This document shows, piece after piece, positions 1 to 9,560 of a DNA stretch of 64,000 nucleotides. The DNA is taken from positions 186,001-250,000 of the forward strand of contig NZ_FQTX01000003.1 in assembly GCF_900129045.1 (NCBI RefSeq). Reading direction: 5' to 3'. This DNA is from Bifidobacterium merycicum DSM 6492. GTDB taxonomy: Bacteria > Actinomycetota > Actinomycetes > Actinomycetales > Bifidobacteriaceae. Under the pieces are notes generated by a model. The model made no database searches and had not been told where the DNA came from. It worked only from the letters and a program-made list of their open reading frames with translations. The stretch's first letter is position 1; every line of letters starts with the position of its first letter. The position numbers were made by a program, and so were the translations under genes.

Positions 1-87
1 CTCAAGCTCCACGGAAATGGTCTTGTCCATAGCGTCGGACACGACGTAACCGCGGCGAACCTTGCGGAAGTTGCGCTCTTCAGCCAT
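1..87 (-). CDS. rpsQ: 30S ribosomal protein S17 (partial, runs off left edge)
   Basis: Only the N-terminal 29 residues are inside the window, beginning [20 protein letters not shown], which is the typical S17 start including the [10 protein letters not shown] motif. S17 is a primary 16S rRNA-binding protein of the small subunit. The ATG lies two bases after the rpmC stop, so translation is probably coupled within the S10 operon. The rest of the gene is beyond the left edge. Confidence 0.93.
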   Translation of the reverse strand, partial: MAEERNFRKVRRGYVVSDAMDKTISVELE

Positions 88-89
88 GT

Positions 90-341
90 TCACTTCTCCT
101 TAACGGTTTCAGCGGCCGGCTCAGCGGTGATGCCAAGCTCACGCTCACGCAGCACAGTGTACATGCGGGCGATGTCATGCTTGACGGCCTTGAGACGAGC
201 CGTGTTGTCGAGCTGACCGGTTGCAGACTGGAAGCGCAGGTTGAACAGCTCTTCCTTGGACTTCTTCAGGAAGCCCTCGATCTCCTCATTGGTCTTCTCG
301 TTGAGATTCTTGATGGAGTACTCTTCGGTTCCGACTGCCAT
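90..341 (-). CDS. rpmC: 50S ribosomal protein L29
   Basis: 83 residues from [21 protein letters not shown]29 sits at the peptide exit tunnel and helps dock SRP and trigger factor. The L29 helices are visible ([20 protein letters not shown], then a basic helix). An in-frame upstream start at 368 would overlap rplP, so the ATG at 341, one base after the rplP stop, was chosen. The tail after residue 70 ([11 protein letters not shown]) is a short acidic/alanine extension. Confidence 0.93.
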   Translation of the reverse strand: MAVGTEEYSIKNLNEKTNEEIEGFLKKSKEELFNLRFQSATGQLDNTARLKAVKHDIARMYTVLRERELGITAEPAAETVKEK

Positions 342-342
342 A

Positions 343-762
343 TCAGATGTCACCGCCTTCACGTGCAATCACACGGCACTTCATGGGGAGCTTGTCGATT
401 GCGCGGCGCAGAGCCTCGCGAGCGACGTCTTCGGACACGCCACCGATTTCGAACATCACACGACCGGGGTGGATGTTGGCGACCCAGAACTCCGGGGCAC
501 CCTTACCGGAACCCATTCGAGCACCGAGAGCGTGCTTGGTGAGCGGACGATCCGGGAAGATGGTGATCCACACGCGGCCGCCACGCTTGATGTAACGAGT
601 CATGGCGATACGAGCGGCTTCGATCTGGCGGTTGGTCACGTAGGCCGGTGCCAGAGCCTGGATGCCGAAATCACCGAAGTTGATCTCGTTGCCGCCCTTG
701 GACATGCCAGTACGAACCGGGCGGTGCTGCTTGCGGTACTTAGTCCTCTTTGGGATAAGCAT
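343..762 (-). CDS. rplP: 50S ribosomal protein L16
   Basis: 139 residues, normal length for L16. It starts [20 protein letters not shown], a universal L16 signature, and carries the RAPKMGSGKG-like loop as [17 protein letters not shown]16 binds 23S rRNA near the A-site finger and helps order the peptidyl transferase region. Lies between rpsC and rpmC in the standard S10 order with gaps of only a few bases. Confidence 0.97.
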   Translation of the reverse strand: MLIPKRTKYRKQHRPVRTGMSKGGNEINFGDFGIQALAPAYVTNRQIEAARIAMTRYIKRGGRVWITIFPDRPLTKHALGARMGSGKGAPEFWVANIHPGRVMFEIGGVSEDVAREALRRAIDKLPMKCRVIAREGGDI

Positions 763-768
763 TCTTGC

Positions 769-1572
769 TCACTCCTTCGTTTCCGTGGCAGCGGGAGCCT
801 CGGCAGCGGCTTCGGCCTTGGGGGCCTCGGCGGTCTGCGGCTTGGCTGCGGAACGGTTGCCACGACGCGGGCGGCGATCGCCACGACGGCCGGAGCGGTT
901 GTTCTGCTGTGCCTGCTGCTCTTCGAACTCACGTTCGGTCATGTCGCCCTTGTAGATCCACACCTTGACGCCGATACGGCCGTAGGTGGTCTTGGCCTCG
1001 AAGAAGCCGTAATCGATCAGGGCGCGCAGGGTCTGCAGCGGAACGCGACCCTCGCGGTAGAACTCGGAACGGCTCATTTCCGCACCGCCGAGGCGGCCGG
1101 AGAGCTTGATGCGGATGCCCTTGGCACCGGCGCGCATGGCGTCCTGCTGGGCCTTACGCATCGCGCGACGGAAGGTCACGCGGTTGGTCAGCTGCTCAGC
1201 GATGCCCTGGGCGACGAGCTGGGCGTCCAGCGCGGCGTTCTTGACTTCGAAGATGTTGAGCTGAACCTGCTTGCCGGTGATCTTCTCCAGCTTGGCGCGA
1301 ACGCGCTCGGCTTCGGCGCCACGGCGGCCGATCACGATGCCCGGACGAGCGGTGTGGATGTCCACGCGGACGCGATCACGGGTGCGCTCGATCACGATCT
1401 TGCTCACGCCGGCGCGCTCGAGGTCCTTGCTCATTTCCTTGCGGATCTTGTCGTCCTCAAGCACGAAGTCGCGGTAACGTTCGCCGACCTTGTTGGAATC
1501 GGAGAACCACTTGGAACGATGGTTCTCAGTAATACCCAGGCGATAGCCAAAGGGATTGATCTTCTGACCCAT
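769..1572 (-). CDS. rpsC: 30S ribosomal protein S3
   Basis: 267 residues. N-terminus [20 protein letters not shown] is diagnostic. A KH domain with [19 protein letters not shown] lies near residues 75-95 and the C-terminal S3 domain near 120-205. The last ~55 residues are a basic, then Ala/Pro/Glu-rich actinobacterial tail. S3 forms part of the mRNA entry channel. The stop lies six bases before rplP. Confidence 0.97.
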   Translation of the reverse strand: MGQKINPFGYRLGITENHRSKWFSDSNKVGERYRDFVLEDDKIRKEMSKDLERAGVSKIVIERTRDRVRVDIHTARPGIVIGRRGAEAERVRAKLEKITGKQVQLNIFEVKNAALDAQLVAQGIAEQLTNRVTFRRAMRKAQQDAMRAGAKGIRIKLSGRLGGAEMSRSEFYREGRVPLQTLRALIDYGFFEAKTTYGRIGVKVWIYKGDMTEREFEEQQAQQNNRSGRRGDRRPRRGNRSAAKPQTAEAPKAEAAAEAPAATETKE

Positions 1573-1574
1573 CT

Positions 1575-1934
1575 TTAGCGGTCTCCTTCCTTGTTGGCAA
1601 CGACGACCGTGATGTGGCTGGTGCGCTTGTTGATACGAGCGGCACGACCCTGGGCACGGGCGCGGAAACGCTTGAGCGTCACGCCTTCGTCCACGTAGGT
1701 CTCCTTCACGACCAGATCGTTCTCGCGGAACGGCTCGCCAGCCCTCTCGGCCTTGACGCGAGCGTTGGCGATGGCGCTCTCCAGGACCTTGCGAACCGGA
1801 AGGGACGCAGCCTGCGGAGCAAACTTCAGAATGGTAACGGCTTCAGTCGCCTGCTTGCCTCGGATGAGGTCGACCATGCGGCGAGCCTTGCGCGGCGTCA
1901 CGCGGACGTGACGAGCGATTGCTTTAGCTTCCAT
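1575..1934 (-). CDS. rplV: 50S ribosomal protein L22
   Basis: 119 residues with the L22 start [20 protein letters not shown] and the extended beta-hairpin region [20 protein letters not shown] that lines the exit tunnel. Two bases separate its stop from the rpsC start, consistent with coupled translation in the S10 operon. Confidence 0.97.
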   Translation of the reverse strand: MEAKAIARHVRVTPRKARRMVDLIRGKQATEAVTILKFAPQAASLPVRKVLESAIANARVKAERAGEPFRENDLVVKETYVDEGVTLKRFRARAQGRAARINKRTSHITVVVANKEGDR

Positions 1935-1949
1935 AAGTCATTCTCTCCT

Positions 1950-2228
1950 TTAGCGGCGGGCCTTCTTGTCGTCCTTCACGTGACCCTTGAAGGTCTTCGT
2001 GGGGGCGAACTCACCGAGCTTGTGGCCAACCATGGATTCGGTGACGAACACCGGCACGTGCTTGCGACCGTCGTGGACGGCGAAGGTGTGACCGATGAAG
2101 TCAGGGGTGATCATAGAACGGCGGGACCACGTCTTGATGACGTTGTGGGTGCCCTTCTCGTTCTGCTCGTCGACCTTCTTCTGCAAGTGGGCGTCGACGA
2201 AGGGGCCCTTCTTGATGCTACGAGTCAT
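1950..2228 (-). CDS. rpsS: 30S ribosomal protein S19
   Basis: 92 residues, normal length. [20 protein letters not shown] and the [20 protein letters not shown] segment are S19 hallmarks. S19 binds the 16S head with S13. Between rplB and rplV as in all S10 operons. Confidence 0.97.
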   Translation of the reverse strand: MTRSIKKGPFVDAHLQKKVDEQNEKGTHNVIKTWSRRSMITPDFIGHTFAVHDGRKHVPVFVTESMVGHKLGEFAPTKTFKGHVKDDKKARR

Positions 2229-2242
2229 CTTCTCGACCTTCC

Positions 2243-3073
2243 TTACTTGCGGTTCTTACCGTTCGGACGACGACGAACAATCATCTTGTTCGAGGCCTTC
2301 TTCGGACGGCGAGTACGAACTTCACCCTTGCCCCACGGGGAAACCGGCGGCTTGCCACCACGGGTACGACCGCCGTGCGGGTGGTCGACCGGGTTCATGG
2401 ATTCACCACGGGTGATCGGGCGCTTGCCCATCCAACGGGCGCGACCGGCCTTGCCGAGCTGCACGTTGGCGTGCTCTTCGTTACCGACCTCGCCGACGGT
2501 GGCGCGGCAGCGCGCGTCGACGTTGCGGATTTCGCCGGACGGCATACGCAGCTGGGCGTAGGCGCCGTCCTTGGCCACGAGCTGGACGGAAGTGCCGGCG
2601 GAGCGGGCGATCTTCGCGCCGCCCAGCGGGCGGAGCTCGATGGCGTGGACGATCGTACCGGTCGGGATGTTCTTCAGCGGCAGGTTGTTGCCCGGCTTGA
2701 TATCAGCCTGAGCACCGGTCTCGATGACGTCGCCCTGCTTGATGCCCTTCGGCGCGATGATGTAACGCTTCTCGCCGTCTGCGTAGTGCAGCAGGGCGAT
2801 GTTGGCGGTACGGTTCGGATCGTATTCGATGTGTGCAACCTTGGCGGGCACGCCATCCTTGTCCCAACGACGGAAGTCGATGAGACGGTACTGGCGCTTG
2901 TGGCCGCCGCCGCGATGGCGGGAGGTCATGCGGCCATAGGAGTTGCGACCACCGGTCTTGGACAGTTTGCGAACCAGCGACTTCTCAGGCGTGGAGCGCG
3001 TGATCTCGGAGAAGTCCGAGACGGACGCGTTGCGGCGGCCTGCAGTCGTCGGCTTATATACGCGGATAGCCAT
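2243..3073 (-). CDS. rplB: 50S ribosomal protein L2
   Basis: 276 residues. [20 protein letters not shown] start, an SH3-like and OB-fold core, and the C-terminal [17 protein letters not shown] loop containing the conserved histidine near the peptidyl transferase centre. L2 binds 23S rRNA domains II and IV and is needed for subunit association. Confidence 0.97.
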   Translation of the reverse strand: MAIRVYKPTTAGRRNASVSDFSEITRSTPEKSLVRKLSKTGGRNSYGRMTSRHRGGGHKRQYRLIDFRRWDKDGVPAKVAHIEYDPNRTANIALLHYADGEKRYIIAPKGIKQGDVIETGAQADIKPGNNLPLKNIPTGTIVHAIELRPLGGAKIARSAGTSVQLVAKDGAYAQLRMPSGEIRNVDARCRATVGEVGNEEHANVQLGKAGRARWMGKRPITRGESMNPVDHPHGGRTRGGKPPVSPWGKGEVRTRRPKKASNKMIVRRRPNGKNRK

Positions 3074-3109
3074 AATGTAGTTCTTCCTTTAACTTTTCTC
3101 GGCTAGCCT

Positions 3110-3406
3110 TCAGTTACCGAAGATGTCGATCGTCTGGCCCTCGGCGACGGTCACGATCGCACGCTTCTGGGAAGCGCGCTGGCCGAAACCGGTGCGGGTG
3201 CGCTGACGCTTGCCGGCGCGGTTGAGGGTGTTGACGTTCGTCACCTTGACGTTGAAGATCTCTTCGATAGCCTGCTTGATCTGCACCTTGTTCGCGCTCG
3301 GGGCCACCACGAAGGTGTACTGGCCACGGTCGGAAGCGGCGTAGCTCTTCTCGGAAACGACGGGCTTGATAATCACGTCGTGTGCCGGCTTGTGAATAGC
3401 GACCAT
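3110..3406 (-). CDS. rplW: 50S ribosomal protein L23
   Basis: 98 residues. Contains [21 protein letters not shown] and [19 protein letters not shown], both typical of L23, the exit-tunnel protein that docks trigger factor and SRP. The stop is 36 bases before rplB. The GTG/ATG choice at the start is secure because the rplD stop lies just upstream. Confidence 0.97.
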   Translation of the reverse strand: MVAIHKPAHDVIIKPVVSEKSYAASDRGQYTFVVAPSANKVQIKQAIEEIFNVKVTNVNTLNRAGKRQRTRTGFGQRASQKRAIVTVAEGQTIDIFGN

Positions 3407-3411
3407 CTAAA

Positions 3412-4071
3412 TCAGGCCTCCTTCGGCTCGGTCTTCGCAGCAACGAAAGCCTCGAAGGCTTCCTTGGAGAAGACGACGTACTGCGCGGTAACCACGTCGT
3501 ACGTGTTGAGCTGATCGACGAAAATCGGGTGAACGGTCGGGATGTTGCGCACGGAGAGCCACTCGTTCACGTTGTCGCGGGTGAGCACGACGGTGGTGAA
3601 ACGGTTCTCGGTGATCGGGGTCAGTGCGGCAACGGCGGCCTTGGTGGAAGGAGCATCGGCGACAGCGAAGTCGACGACTGCGATACGACCGGCGTTAGCG
3701 CGATCGGACAGCACGTACTTCAGAGCTGCGGCCTTCATCTTCTTCGGGGTGCGCTGGTCGTACTTGCGCGGCTGCGGGCCGAACACGACACCACCGTGGT
3801 ACCACTGCGGAGCGCGGGTCGAGCCCTGACGAGCGCGGCCGGTGCCCTTCTGCTTCCACGGCTTCTTGCCGCCGCCGGAAACGTTGGCGCGGGTCTTGGT
3901 GGCGTGGGTGCCCTGACGAGCAGCGGCAAGCTGGGCCACGACGACCTGGTGGATCAGCGGCACGTGGGCCTGCACTTCTTCGGCGGAGAAGCCGAACAGC
4001 TCGGCAGGAGCCTCAACGGTACCGGTCTTGGCGCCCTTGGCGTCAGTGACGTTCAGAGTAATGTTTGCCAT
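3412..4071 (-). CDS. rplD: 50S ribosomal protein L4
   Basis: 219 residues. Contains the extended tunnel loop KTRANVSGGGKKPWKQKGTG followed by ARQGSTRAPQWYHGGVVFGP, characteristic of L4. In E. coli L4 also represses its own S10 operon; no equivalent leader structure could be proven here. Ends in a short acidic tail. Confidence 0.97.
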   Translation of the reverse strand: MANITLNVTDAKGAKTGTVEAPAELFGFSAEEVQAHVPLIHQVVVAQLAAARQGTHATKTRANVSGGGKKPWKQKGTGRARQGSTRAPQWYHGGVVFGPQPRKYDQRTPKKMKAAALKYVLSDRANAGRIAVVDFAVADAPSTKAAVAALTPITENRFTTVVLTRDNVNEWLSVRNIPTVHPIFVDQLNTYDVVTAQYVVFSKEAFEAFVAAKTEPKEA

Positions 4072-4077
4072 GGTTTA

Positions 4078-4728
4078 TCAGGCTCCCTTCACTGCCGAAC
4101 GGACGAGAACGATGCCGCCCTTGGGGCCGGGGATGGCGCCCTTGATGGCGAGGATACCGTTCTCAACATCCGCGGAAACGATGGTGAGGTTCTGCACGGT
4201 GGAGGTCACATGACCCATGCGGCCAGCCATGCGCTTGCCCTTGAGGATACGGCTCGGGGTTGCGCAAGCGCCGACCGAACCCGGACGACGTTCGTTCTTG
4301 TGGGAGCCGTGGGTACGACGGTAGGACTTGAAGCCCCAGCGCTTGATGGTACCAGCGAAGCCCTTGCCCTTGGTGGTGCCGGTCACGTCGACCTCAGCGC
4401 CCTCTTCGAACACTTCGGCGGTGAGTTCCTGGCCCAGCTCGTACTCGGTGGCGTTGTCCTCGCGCACCTCAACGAGGTGACGACGCGGGGTGACGCCGGC
4501 CTTGGCGAAGTGGCCAGCCAGCGGCTTGGTGACCTTGGTCGGGTCGATCTGGCCGTAACCGATCTGGACCGCGGTGTAGCCGTCGGTTTCCTCGGTCTTG
4601 ATGGCGGTCACCACGTTGGTGGAGACGTCGACCAGAGTGACGGGAACGAAGAGACCGTTCTCATCCCACACCTGGGTCATGCCGAGCTTCTTGCCCAGCA
4701 GGGCCTTGCGATCTGCTCTTTGCGACAT
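4078..4728 (-). CDS. rplC: 50S ribosomal protein L3
   Basis: 216 residues when begun at [20 protein letters not shown]. An earlier in-frame start at 4770 would run into rpsJ, and the chosen ATG is preceded by GGAGGAACC, a good ribosome-binding site. The [15 protein letters not shown] and [15 protein letters not shown] segments form the L3 finger near the peptidyl transferase centre. Confidence 0.95.
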   Translation of the reverse strand: MSQRADRKALLGKKLGMTQVWDENGLFVPVTLVDVSTNVVTAIKTEETDGYTAVQIGYGQIDPTKVTKPLAGHFAKAGVTPRRHLVEVREDNATEYELGQELTAEVFEEGAEVDVTGTTKGKGFAGTIKRWGFKSYRRTHGSHKNERRPGSVGACATPSRILKGKRMAGRMGHVTSTVQNLTIVSADVENGILAIKGAIPGPKGGIVLVRSAVKGA

Positions 4729-4744
4729 ATCGGTTCCTCCTCCC

Positions 4745-5053
4745 TTACAGCTTGATCTCGATGTTGACATCTGCGGGCAGGTCGATGTGCATCAGGGAAT
4801 CCACGGCCTTGGGGGTCGGGTCCACGATGTCGATAAGACGCTTGTGCGTGCGCATCTCGAAGTGCTCGCGAGAATCCTTGTACTTGTGAGGAGAACGAAT
4901 AACACAGAAAACGTTCTTCTCGGTCGGCAGCGGAACGGGGCCAACAACAGTTGCGCCCGCGTTCGTCACCGTTTCGACGATCTTCTTCGCCGATTGGTCG
5001 ATGACCTCGTGGTCATAGGACTTAAGCCTGATGCGGATTTTCTGTCCCGCCAT
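4745..5053 (-). CDS. rpsJ: 30S ribosomal protein S10
   Basis: 102 residues, [20 protein letters not shown] start and [19 protein letters not shown] core, both S10 signatures. First gene of the S10 operon on the minus strand. S10 sits in the 30S head and contacts NusB during antitermination. The start is preceded by AGAAAGGGCGGACGGCA, so an AAAGGG ribosome-binding site is present. Confidence 0.97.
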   Translation of the reverse strand: MAGQKIRIRLKSYDHEVIDQSAKKIVETVTNAGATVVGPVPLPTEKNVFCVIRSPHKYKDSREHFEMRTHKRLIDIVDPTPKAVDSLMHIDLPADVNIEIKL

Positions 5054-5327
5054 TGCCGTCCGCCCTTTCTAGCGATTCGTGTACTGTTTACCAGCCTGTT
5101 TCGTGTTAAGGGCACCGGCGCGCATGGCCTCCATTGGACATACGTCCTCTAGGCGGTCATCCGTCATCAGTGCGCGGCCCATCGAATCCACGGTTGTGGT
5201 TCCGATCCCGCGCTCGCTTTTTTGCTTCCAATTTGCGAGCCCAAAACAGGCAACTTGTTTATTAAAGCACCGAGCCCTGACTAAGCAGGGCTCTGCTGTG
5301 CTCGGCGTGTCGCCGTCTTTCGGGCGG
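5054..5327 (-). promoter_or_regulatory. S10 operon leader and upstream hairpin
   Basis: About 270 bases separate rpsJ from the upstream membrane-protein gene. A perfect 8-bp stem GAGCCCTG / CAGGGCTC (5272-5279 and 5286-5293, 6-base loop) is flanked by a GCAC/GTGC outer pairing and followed on the minus strand by TTTAAT. It could end the upstream transcript or fold in the leader. No clear -35/-10 pair was found, so the promoter is only inferred to lie here. Confidence 0.45.
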
Positions 5328-6194
5328 TCAGACCGCAGTGGCCACGATAAGGGCGCAGGAGGCGATGCTGGATGCGAATTCGACGAGTCCCGTGTGCAGC
5401 GGGCGTATCGTCCTATGCTTGGCGAGCAGCGGCATGACCACGGCGCGGATGAGCAGCAAGGCGCTGAGGACGGTGAGCATCGGCATATGCACGGCGGAGG
5501 CGATGGCCACCGCAGCGGCATGCCACACCCATGACGCGGCGAGATATTTCGCGCTCCCCCGCTCGCGAATCATGGTTTTGACGAAGAGCACGGATCCGAA
5601 TTGTGCGACGGCGAACGCGCATGCCAGCAGGGCGCCCATTCCGCCGATGCCGGGAATGGTCAGATCACGGATGCCCAGATCGGGGATGGTAATGCCGGTT
5701 CCACCGAGATTGCGGACGATATCCAGATCGCAGCCGTAGCGGAAGGTGAGCAGGGACATCAGGCAGGCGGCCGCAACCGCCACCGCGTTCGACCACAGTG
5801 ACCGTTCCCTACGCAACCACGATGCGGCGAACGATATCACGGCGAGCACCACCATGGTCGGCGCCCACGCGAGGATGTCGGGATGCGTGGCGACGAAGGG
5901 CACGCCGACCGCGCACAGGATCGCGCAGTAGACGAGCGGCTGGCGCAGCCACCGCCTGGAGCCGCGTGATTTGAACCATCGCGCGGCGGAGAACTGCACG
6001 CAGTAGCACAGCAGCCAGCATGCCGTCAGCCACCATGGCGCCGCGGAGAACCCGTCGTATGCGACCGACGCGATGTCGCCGCCCAATGCCGGCGTCATCG
6101 CCATCATCACCGCACCGGGCTGATTGGGAAGCCAGGTGCGCAGTCGCTTTCGTATGCTGTTGTTGCCGGTACGTCGTTTCGAGGATGCTGTCAT
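5328..6194 (-). CDS. YwiC-like integral membrane protein
   Basis: 288 residues with about eight hydrophobic segments. After a basic N-terminus comes LPNQPGAVMMAMTPALGG, resembling the PxQHGAWxM entry motif of the YwiC-like family, whose biochemical role is unknown. Expected location is the cytoplasmic membrane. The ATG at 6194 has AGGTGGC just upstream. It stands alone between adhE, with a strong terminator in between, and the ribosomal operon, so context gives no functional hint. Family assignment is from motif memory only. Confidence 0.6.
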   Translation of the reverse strand: MTASSKRRTGNNSIRKRLRTWLPNQPGAVMMAMTPALGGDIASVAYDGFSAAPWWLTACWLLCYCVQFSAARWFKSRGSRRWLRQPLVYCAILCAVGVPFVATHPDILAWAPTMVVLAVISFAASWLRRERSLWSNAVAVAAACLMSLLTFRYGCDLDIVRNLGGTGITIPDLGIRDLTIPGIGGMGALLACAFAVAQFGSVLFVKTMIRERGSAKYLAASWVWHAAAVAIASAVHMPMLTVLSALLLIRAVVMPLLAKHRTIRPLHTGLVEFASSIASCALIVATAV

Positions 6195-6263
6195 GCCACC
6201 TACGCTACGGGAGGCATGGACCGAAATCCATCATCGGCAGGTCAAAAGCCTAGTAAAACGTGT

Positions 6264-6299
6264 AAGGAGCCCGACGGGATCGTTCCCGTCGGGCTCCTT
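6264..6299 (-). terminator. Intrinsic terminator downstream of adhE
   Basis: A perfect 16-bp stem, AAGGAGCCCGACGGGA paired with TCCCGTCGGGCTCCTT, has a 4-base loop and is followed on the minus strand by ACACGTTTTAC. It lies 127 bases past the adhE stop and would insulate the YwiC-like gene from the highly expressed adhE. Confidence 0.8.
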
Positions 6300-6359
6300 G
6301 CTCGTTATCGCGTTGCCTTGGTACGAGGCCTGCCGTCATATGCGCCTTGCAGCCACATA

Positions 6360-6396
6360 CTTATATATAAGGAACCGTACGACTCCTATATATAGG
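6360..6396. repeat. Pair of 12-bp AT palindromes
   Basis: CTTATATATAAG (6360-6371) and CCTATATATAGG (6385-6396) are each perfect 12-bp palindromes with centres 25 bp apart, in the short 3' region between adhE and its terminator. Function unknown; they could be binding sites or part of the 3' untranslated RNA. Confidence 0.6.
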
Positions 6397-6425
6397 TATA
6401 GAGGTATGGCCCGGCGCAATCAGAC

Positions 6426-9152
6426 TCAGATACGCTCGGAGGCTTCCTCAGTGGCCGCCTCGCCTTCGCGTTCCACGCGGATCTTGTGACCTTCGGCCTG
6501 GGAGACGCCGTAGTACGCGGCCACGGCGATGTCCTTCATGTCGTTGATCAGCGGAATGCGCGGGTTGGCCGGGGTGCACTGATCCTCGTAGGCGCGCATG
6601 CCGGCCTGATCGAGGATGGACCAGAAGAAGTCCTCGTCCACACCGCAATCCTGGAAGCTCTTGTTCATGCCGAGCTTGTTGTCGCGGTAGTCCTCGACGG
6701 CCTTCGCCAGGCTCTCCACGCCTTCGGCCGGGGTCCTGCCCGGGTCGACGCCGAGGTTCTTGGCGAGCTCCTGGTAGCGTTCCGGGGCGATGTACTTGTT
6801 GTACTTCGGCCAGGAGGTGGGCTCCTCCGGAATCTGGCCGTTGTAGCGGATCACGTACGGCAGCAGGATGGAGTTGGTGCGGCCGTGGGCGATGTGCAGC
6901 AGGGCGCCCAAGGTGTGGGCCATGCCGTGGCACATGCCGAGGAACGCGGAACCGAATGCCATGCCGGCCATGGTGGCGGCGTTGTGCATCTTCTCCTGGG
7001 CGTTGGTCTTGGCCAGGCCGGGCTCGCCGTTGACCGATTCCGCCAGGTTGTCCCACACGAGCTTGGCCGCATGCAGGGCCATGGCGTCGGTGAAATCGTT
7101 GGCGTACACGGACACGTAGGCTTCGAAGGCGTGGGTCAGGGCGTCGAAGCCGGCGTCGGAGGCCAGCTTGCGCGGCTGGGTACGTGCCAGCACCGGATCG
7201 ACGATGGCGACGGACGGGGTCAGTGCATAATCGGTGATCGGGTACTTGTAGCCGGTCTTGTGATCGGTGATCACGGCGAACGGGGTGACTTCGGAACCGG
7301 TGCCGGAGGAGGTCGGGATGCACACGAGCTTGGCCTTCTTGCCCAGCGGCGGGATCTTGAAGGCGCGCTTGCGGATATCGAAGAACTTCTCACGCACGTC
7401 GGAGAAGGCGATTTCCGGGTGCTCGTACAGCAGCCACATGATCTTGGCCGCATCCATCGGGGAGCCGCCGCCGACCGCGATGATGGTGTCGGGCTCGAAC
7501 TCCTCGCGCATCATGGCCGCACCCTTTTCGACGGTGTCGACGGAGGGCTCCGGCTCGACGTAGTCGATGATGCGGAAGGTGACGCGGTTGGAGCGCGCGC
7601 GCAGCTGGTCGATGATCTTATCGACGATGCCGAGCTGTTCCATCACCTTGTCGCACACGATGACGGCCTTCTCGATGCCGTACATGTCGCGCAGGTACTT
7701 GATGGCATTCGGCTCGAAGTAGGTCTTGGCCGGAATCTTGAACCACTGCATGTTGTTGTTCCTCCGAGCGATACGCTTGATATTGATGAGGTTGACGGCC
7801 TGCACGTTGCCGGAGACCGAGTTGCCGCCGTAGGAGCCGCAGCCTAGGGTGAGCGACGGGGCGATGGCGTTGTAGATATCGCCGATGCCGCCGAGGGAGC
7901 TCGGCTGGTTCCAGATGATGCGGCATGCGTGCATGCGCAGGCCGTATTCGCGGACCAGATCCTCGTTGTTGGTGTGGATGGCGGCGGTGTGGCCGGCGCC
8001 GAGCTTCAGCATGGCCTCGCACATCTCGAAGGCCTGCTCCTTGTTGTCGGCCTTGAGCACGGCCTGCACCGGGGCGAGCTTCTCGTGGGTCAGCGGTTCG
8101 TCGTCGGAGACTTCCTTGCATTCCGCGGCGAGGATGGTGGCGTCGGCCGGGATTTCGAAGCCGGCGGCCTTGGCGATGAACTGCGGGGACTTGCCCGGCA
8201 CCACGGAGTTCAGCTTCGGGGTCTCGCCACTGCCTGCCACGCAACCGAACATGTACTGTTCGAGCTTGGCCTTCTCCTCCTTGTTGACGAAGTAGGCCTT
8301 GCGGAGCTTGAGCTCGCGGATGAGATCCTTGTAGACGTCCTTGTGGGCGATGATGGCCTGCTCGGTGGCGCAGATCATACCGTAATCGAAGTGCTTGGAG
8401 AGAACCAGGTCGTTGGCGGCACGCACGATGTCCACGTCCTTGTCGACGTAGGCCGGCGCGTTGCCGGCGCCCACGCCCAGGGCGGGCTTGCCGGAGGAGT
8501 ATGCGGCCTTGACCATGCCCGGACCGCCGGTCGCGAGGATGGTGGCGATGCCGTCGTGCTTCATCAGGGCGCCGGTCGCCTCGATGGAGGGGTGCTCGAT
8601 CCACTGGATGCAGTTCTCGGGGGCGCCCGCCTCGATGGCGGCGTCGCGCACGATCTTGGCGGCGGCGACGGAACAGTTCTGGGCGCCGGGATGGAAGCCG
8701 AAGATGATCGGGCAGCGGGTCTTCAGTGCGATCAGGGACTTGAAGATGGCGGTGGAGGTCGGGTTGGTGACCGGGGTGACGCCGGCGACCACGCCGACCG
8801 GTTCGGCGACTTCGTCGATGCCGAGCACGTTGTCTTCGCGGATGATGCCGACGGTCCTCTGACCAGCCAGGTAGTTGGTGATGTGCTCGCAGGCGAAGAT
8901 GTTCTTGGTCGCCTTGTCTTCCACCAGGCCACGGTGCGTTTCGTCGACGGCCATCTTGGCGAGCACGAGATGCTTGTTCAGCGCCGCCACGGAGGCCTTG
9001 GCGACGATGTGGTCGACCTGCTTCTGGTCGAGCTTTTCGAATTCGACGAGAGCCTGCTGGCCCTTGGCTACGAGTGCGTCCACTTCAGCTTCGGCTGCGG
9101 CGAGCTTTTCTTCCGGAGTCGGCTTCGTTGCGCTGTTCTTAGTTTCTGCCAC
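6426..9152 (-). CDS. adhE: Bifunctional acetaldehyde-CoA / alcohol dehydrogenase
   Basis: 908 residues from a GTG start. The start was chosen because AGGAGG sits seven bases upstream of VAETKNSATKPT, whereas the longer frame to 9290 lacks this. Two fused domains are visible. The N-terminal CoA-acylating aldehyde dehydrogenase has the catalytic cysteine in YGMICATEQ near residue 253. The C-terminal iron-dependent alcohol dehydrogenase has GGGSPMDAAK and the metal histidines in MCHGMAHTLGALLHIAHGR. It reduces acetyl-CoA to ethanol, regenerating two NAD+, the ethanol branch of bifidobacterial fermentation. It is monocistronic with its own terminator and a long AT-rich control region. Confidence 0.97.
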   Translation of the reverse strand: MAETKNSATKPTPEEKLAAAEAEVDALVAKGQQALVEFEKLDQKQVDHIVAKASVAALNKHLVLAKMAVDETHRGLVEDKATKNIFACEHITNYLAGQRTVGIIREDNVLGIDEVAEPVGVVAGVTPVTNPTSTAIFKSLIALKTRCPIIFGFHPGAQNCSVAAAKIVRDAAIEAGAPENCIQWIEHPSIEATGALMKHDGIATILATGGPGMVKAAYSSGKPALGVGAGNAPAYVDKDVDIVRAANDLVLSKHFDYGMICATEQAIIAHKDVYKDLIRELKLRKAYFVNKEEKAKLEQYMFGCVAGSGETPKLNSVVPGKSPQFIAKAAGFEIPADATILAAECKEVSDDEPLTHEKLAPVQAVLKADNKEQAFEMCEAMLKLGAGHTAAIHTNNEDLVREYGLRMHACRIIWNQPSSLGGIGDIYNAIAPSLTLGCGSYGGNSVSGNVQAVNLINIKRIARRNNNMQWFKIPAKTYFEPNAIKYLRDMYGIEKAVIVCDKVMEQLGIVDKIIDQLRARSNRVTFRIIDYVEPEPSVDTVEKGAAMMREEFEPDTIIAVGGGSPMDAAKIMWLLYEHPEIAFSDVREKFFDIRKRAFKIPPLGKKAKLVCIPTSSGTGSEVTPFAVITDHKTGYKYPITDYALTPSVAIVDPVLARTQPRKLASDAGFDALTHAFEAYVSVYANDFTDAMALHAAKLVWDNLAESVNGEPGLAKTNAQEKMHNAATMAGMAFGSAFLGMCHGMAHTLGALLHIAHGRTNSILLPYVIRYNGQIPEEPTSWPKYNKYIAPERYQELAKNLGVDPGRTPAEGVESLAKAVEDYRDNKLGMNKSFQDCGVDEDFFWSILDQAGMRAYEDQCTPANPRIPLINDMKDIAVAAYYGVSQAEGHKIRVEREGEAATEEASERI

Positions 9153-9560
9153 TGTAGGATCCTCCTCTAATAGAGATCTGGAACGTGGTGCGTTATTCCT
9201 TATTGCTGATTGCCGTTGTGCAGCAGTCATGTCACGACGCTTCATGACACCGAATCGCCTGTGACCTGCATCACAATATACATGACCCACTGCATCTTTT
9301 CATCCCTTAAGCGGGTTGTGCGTTTCGTGTTATATTCCGTGTGTTTAATGTTCAAACAAGGGTTATTTTTGCACGAAACTCTGTTCACTCTCTTCTAATT
9401 GTAACCTTTTGTTCATTTTATATGTTAAATGAACATTGCATCACCCCTATTTCTAAAAAACGTTTTTTAAAACTCACGTATTCAAGTCTACCTTGTTAGA
9501 CAACTTCTACAAAATCGTTTTATTTTAGTGGGATCGTCGCCTAACCACCCATCGGCGAGA
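9153..9560 (-). promoter_or_regulatory. adhE control region, AT-rich, with operator-like palindromes
   Basis: 408 bases without a gene, far more AT-rich than the surroundings. It holds TGTGA-N6-TCACA (9260-9275), the layout of Rex and CRP/FNR operators, 108 bp upstream of the adhE GTG. It also holds a perfect 8-bp inverted repeat GTTCATTT / AAATGAAC with an 8-bp spacer (9411-9434) and a 14-bp palindrome AAAAAACGTTTTTT (9455-9468). The last could be the terminator core of the downstream araC-type gene or another binding site. Redox control of adhE by Rex is known in other Gram-positives; here it is inferred. Confidence 0.55.

Noticed and set aside
241..1578. 445-codon plus-strand frame opposite rplP and rpsC
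   Set aside because: A by-product of high-GC codon bias on the antisense strand; the ribosomal genes beneath are certain.
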